Assembly (NCBI GenBank): GCA_022749755.1
Contig: CM040447.1
Span: 16,839,087 to 16,903,086 of the forward strand
Length of the DNA stretch: 64,000 nucleotides
Direction of reading: 5' to 3'
Origin: Azadirachta indica
Lineage: Eukaryota; Streptophyta; Magnoliopsida; Sapindales; Meliaceae
This document shows, piece after piece, positions 61,298 to 64,000 of this stretch. Numbering within the stretch: the stretch's first letter is position 1; each line of letters begins with the position of its first letter. The position numbers and the translations under genes were made by a program. Under the pieces are notes generated by a model. The model saw nothing but the letters and a program-made list of their open reading frames with translations, made no database searches and had not been told where the DNA came from.

Positions 61298-61879
61298 AAT
61301 ATGTTCCTTTAAAAAATTTCTAAGTTTCTTCTTTTCCACCTTCGGTAATTGAGACTTGATATTGGCTACATTTTAAAGATTGCCCTATCTAAAACCACAA
61401 TCTTTAATTTTTCCATCAGTTCAGCCACAGGCCTTTTTTCTTCCTGACTCAACTTCATTCCTAGCTTTTCTATTAACTTTGTTTGTTCAGAATTCTTCAC
61501 ATCTTCATTTTGGTGTATTTGATCTAGTTGCCTCTATGTAATGCTATATGATCTCTTCATTGAGGCTGCAAAGCAAGTCCTCGTGAGTTGTTGTTCTCCA
61601 CATACGACAGCAATTTGATCCCTTGTTTGGAATTTAAGCTTTAGATAATGGATGCACTATATAGCATTTGTGTCCTCAAGAATGGCCTCCCCAAAATCAT
61701 ATAGAATAAGATATCTTCAAATCCATAAATTAAAACTCAATCATCGTTGTCTTCTAATAGGGCTAGTCTTCTAGTGCCACTGACACTTGAACTGAGCCCA
61801 AAGGAGAGTGTGGTAATTGAATTAAGCCTAATAAAAGAGTGCAAGACTCTGCAAGCCCATACAATAGTGTATATATATA

Positions 61880-61993
61880 TGCCCTAACTTCAAATTTTCA
61901 ATCTTTAAAGAATCAAGTGTATTCTTAAAGATTATATCAGTTAAGCTACCAATATTTACCACTAATGCATCATCATGTGGGTAATTAACTCCC
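61880..61993 (-). pseudogene. Ty3/gypsy protease remnant
   Basis: Reads GVNYPHDDALVVNIGSLTDI and IFKNTLDSLKIENLKLG. The PHDDALVV block and the D/N-GSSADILF active-site region of Tat-like elements are recognisable, but the active-site Asp is lost (NIGSLTDIIF) and spacing is shortened. Confidence 0.65.
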
Positions 61994-62046
61994 ACCTTAT
62001 CTTCATCTGTGAATATGATTAGTACAATAGCAACCCTCGGCTTTTC

Positions 62047-63232
62047 TTAGCTTGTACGTTTATTATATGTATACCAACTAATTGATTTAGCAAAGAATAC
62101 TTGGAATAACTTTTTCTTTCCTTTTTTGAACTCAATGTTGGTTCTCCTGAGATGACTAGACTCTTCGGTCCATATAATCATTTTACTGATCTTGTTAATC
62201 AGGACCCTCGGCCCTCTCTCATGGCACTGCCACATACATATTTAGGTAATTATTTCTGACTAAAGCTTCCACTTGCTCCTTCAAATCTATGCATTCATTT
62301 TTGCCATGCGCATGGTTTCACTAAAACACATAAACTTTTCTCTTGGGCGCTTGGATGCTAATGACTTTATGCCCAACCTCTTGATGTCTTTAAAACTTCA
62401 TTCAATTTACTACATAAGCTACCCTCTTTGAGCCTCTATGTGGTGGTGGACATAGCTTATCCTTTGGAGGCACGTTATGACAGAACCTATGGGATTGGGG
62501 ATGCTGAAAATCATGATTCCTTCCCTAACCTGATCTAGGATTATCGATAGGATTATCTCTCTTTTCCAGTCATCAGGTCTCTAACTATGTGACCTGTCTC
62601 GTGATACCAATCCTTCATATTTTTCCTCTTTTAGCCTCAGAAGAATTTTATCTTCAATTACGATCTCATCTAAAGCTTCCTTACGAGCCGATTCATATGT
62701 GAATACATCATTCTTATGAACTACAAAACCAATACCTATCTATTAATAATACTCTCTTAAGGCCCTCTATAGGTAATGGGTGATCATGAGCTCCTAATTC
62801 CATGACCTCATTAAGGTATCTCTTGATAAAGCTCTTCAAGCTTTCACCCTTTTTCTATTTTAGTAACGGCAACCAACTGAAGGTTTTGGTAGTCATAGAT
62901 AAACCCTGAATTTCTTTACAAATATTTCATATAATTGAGTAAAGGTCCTGACGTTGCTAGGTTCAGATTCTTATACCGTTTCTGTCTTTACCTTCCAATG
63001 TTAATGAAAAAGGCAACATATCTGAAGCTGTAAGGCCTTGCATCAACATCATCTCCGCGTAAAGATCTATATATAGTGTCGAGTCTATCTTTCCTATATA
63101 GGGTGTGATTTGGGGCATTTTAAACTTCCTTGGGAGAACCAAATCTAGTATTTCATTTATGAAAAGGGATTTTAAGACAAACATAAAGCCTAATGGCTTA
63201 ATTTGTTGTTGCTTTTTCACTGTTTCCAACAC
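62047..63232 (-). pseudogene. Ty3/gypsy gag remnant
   Basis: 63232-62963 reads PLGFMFVLKS..., then LPRKFKMPQITPYIGKIDST, YAEMMLMQGLTASDMLPFSL and TLEGKDRNG, the start of the Retrotrans_gag domain. Further on, HAHGKNECIDLKEQVEALVR (about 62313-62250) corresponds to the conserved H.HG..TEDCIDLKEQIE region after gag. Frames are broken in between. Confidence 0.75.
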
Positions 63233-63300
63233 CTCTGTTAATTTCCTGACCTAATCTGTTAATTTCCCTCATAACATAATTTGCTACATTACCATCTTGT

Positions 63301-64000
63301 ATGCCTATCTTTCTAGCCCCTTCTTTATGCTTCTTGCGCTTGTGATTTAAATGCGTGCTCATGTCAACCATATTTATACTGCACTTAAAATCAAGTTTTT
63401 AAATATGGCTGCGGCTATGCTGGGCACTGGGATGGTCTTTGAGCCAGCTCATCAAAGATTCTGAAAGGTGCATTTAGATCATACACTGACATTCTTTTTC
63501 AGGCTACTGCTCAGTAGCCTTCACCTCCACCTTTTGGGTTGTTGTATATCTTTTCCTCTTAGTGGGAGGATTTTCTTGTCATTGCTTAACCCTGATCTCA
63601 ATGTCGTTGTCGCATCTTGCTACCCCAATTCTTCTAGGGCCTCCCTTATCACCTTTGGGGTATTACTTTCCTCAATCACAGGCAAAACAACACATTTTCA
63701 TGTCGAAGCTCTATTTTGGTCAACTCTGATTTTGCTTTTGAGGTCTACCATCTCTCTTCCGTATGTGTCTGCCTTCGCTTACAGCAACTACATTTGCCTC
63801 TCGTTGTCCACGTTTTTCCTTTCACTCTCTCCAATCTACGAGCCATATCTCAATCATCAATGCTAATTATGGCTTAGCTCTGTGCACGTGGCTTTAAGTT
63901 TATGCATGTTTCAGTTAATGCAGGAATTGAAGTCATGGTGAGCTAGTTACACGCTCTCTTTTATGCATATCTACATTTCTAGGTTCTTCCTCACAGCGAT
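63301..64000. other. Right end of window, no gene recognised
   Basis: Probably the 5' part or leader of the gypsy element. The 132-codon plus-strand frame at 63468-63866 is hydrophobic, serine-rich and resembles nothing known to me; it is most likely an antisense accident of the element. Confidence 0.4.

Larger units (their letters stand above)
59340..63300 (-). mobile_element. Decayed Ty3/gypsy retrotransposon, Tat-like by motifs
   Basis: Minus strand, 5' to 3': gag (63232-62963), a knuckle-like segment, protease (about 61993-61880), then RT (60249-59383). It is split by a TRIM at 60255-61297. LTRs are not visible; the left end fades into AT-rich DNA after the RT, and the right part beyond 63300 is unclear. 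The protease motif PHDDALVV and the RT motif DLHKACLK...PLSRINQLVD point to the non-chromoviral Tat-like lineage (inference). Confidence 0.8.

Noticed and set aside
63468..63866. 132-codon hydrophobic plus-strand frame as a membrane protein gene
   Set aside because: No recognisable motif or neighbouring exons; it lies antisense to the presumed 5' part of a gypsy element.

Overview
The window is nuclear DNA of a flowering plant, almost certainly a eudicot. The evidence is very AT-rich intergenic sequence, plant-type Ty1/copia and Ty3/gypsy retrotransposons, Mutator-like and CACTA-like DNA transposons, MITEs, and an intron-containing UGT85-type glycosyltransferase gene. The UGT reads like those of woody rosids (Citrus-like by recollection only), so the species is not claimed.

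The dominant fact is a direct duplication of about 25.7 kb. Bases 1-25681 recur at 29234-54917, with only a handful of substitutions noticed by eye and a few dozen indels, mostly in homopolymers and short tandem repeats. Copy 1 stops exactly at a 100-N gap (25682-25781). It could be a very recent tandem duplication, but a gap at the end of the match and homopolymer-type differences make a false (haplotig or overlap) duplication in the assembly at least as likely.

Layout of one unit (copy 1 / copy 2): a decayed Ty1/copia element on the minus strand (1-4150 / 27888-33397); a fragment resembling the first exon of an AFC/LAMMER kinase (about 4.9 / 34.1 kb); a 6.4-kb Mutator-like element with terminal inverted repeats of about 115 bp and a perfect 9-bp target duplication (5497-11898 / 34744-41146), which holds a nested CACTA-like element carrying minus-strand fragments of coatomer gamma and aldo-keto reductase genes; a minisatellite and a plant P/U-type cyclin fragment (12.2-13.1 / 41.4-42.3 kb); a young 3.7-kb LTR retrotransposon encoding only Gag and protease (14535-18262 / 43789-47517); a foldback element; and the two-exon UGT85 gene on the minus strand (19492-22223 / 48748-51480), intact in copy 1 and frameshifted by 2 nt in copy 2. 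AT-rich, TE-derived DNA follows.

Between the copies (25782-29233) lie older repeats and the RT/RNase H end of the copia element. Right of copy 2 (54918-64000) are AT-rich inverted-repeat elements, diverged 1.4-kb direct repeats related to sequence upstream of the UGT, and a decayed Ty3/gypsy element on the minus strand (about 59.3-63.3 kb). That element is split by a complete 1043-bp miniature LTR retrotransposon (TRIM, 60255-61297) with 190-bp LTRs, PBS, PPT and a perfect 5-bp target duplication.

The only plausible intact host gene is the UGT in copy 1. Nearly everything else is mobile DNA or host-gene fragments near or inside it. No RNA gene or CRISPR array was recognised.
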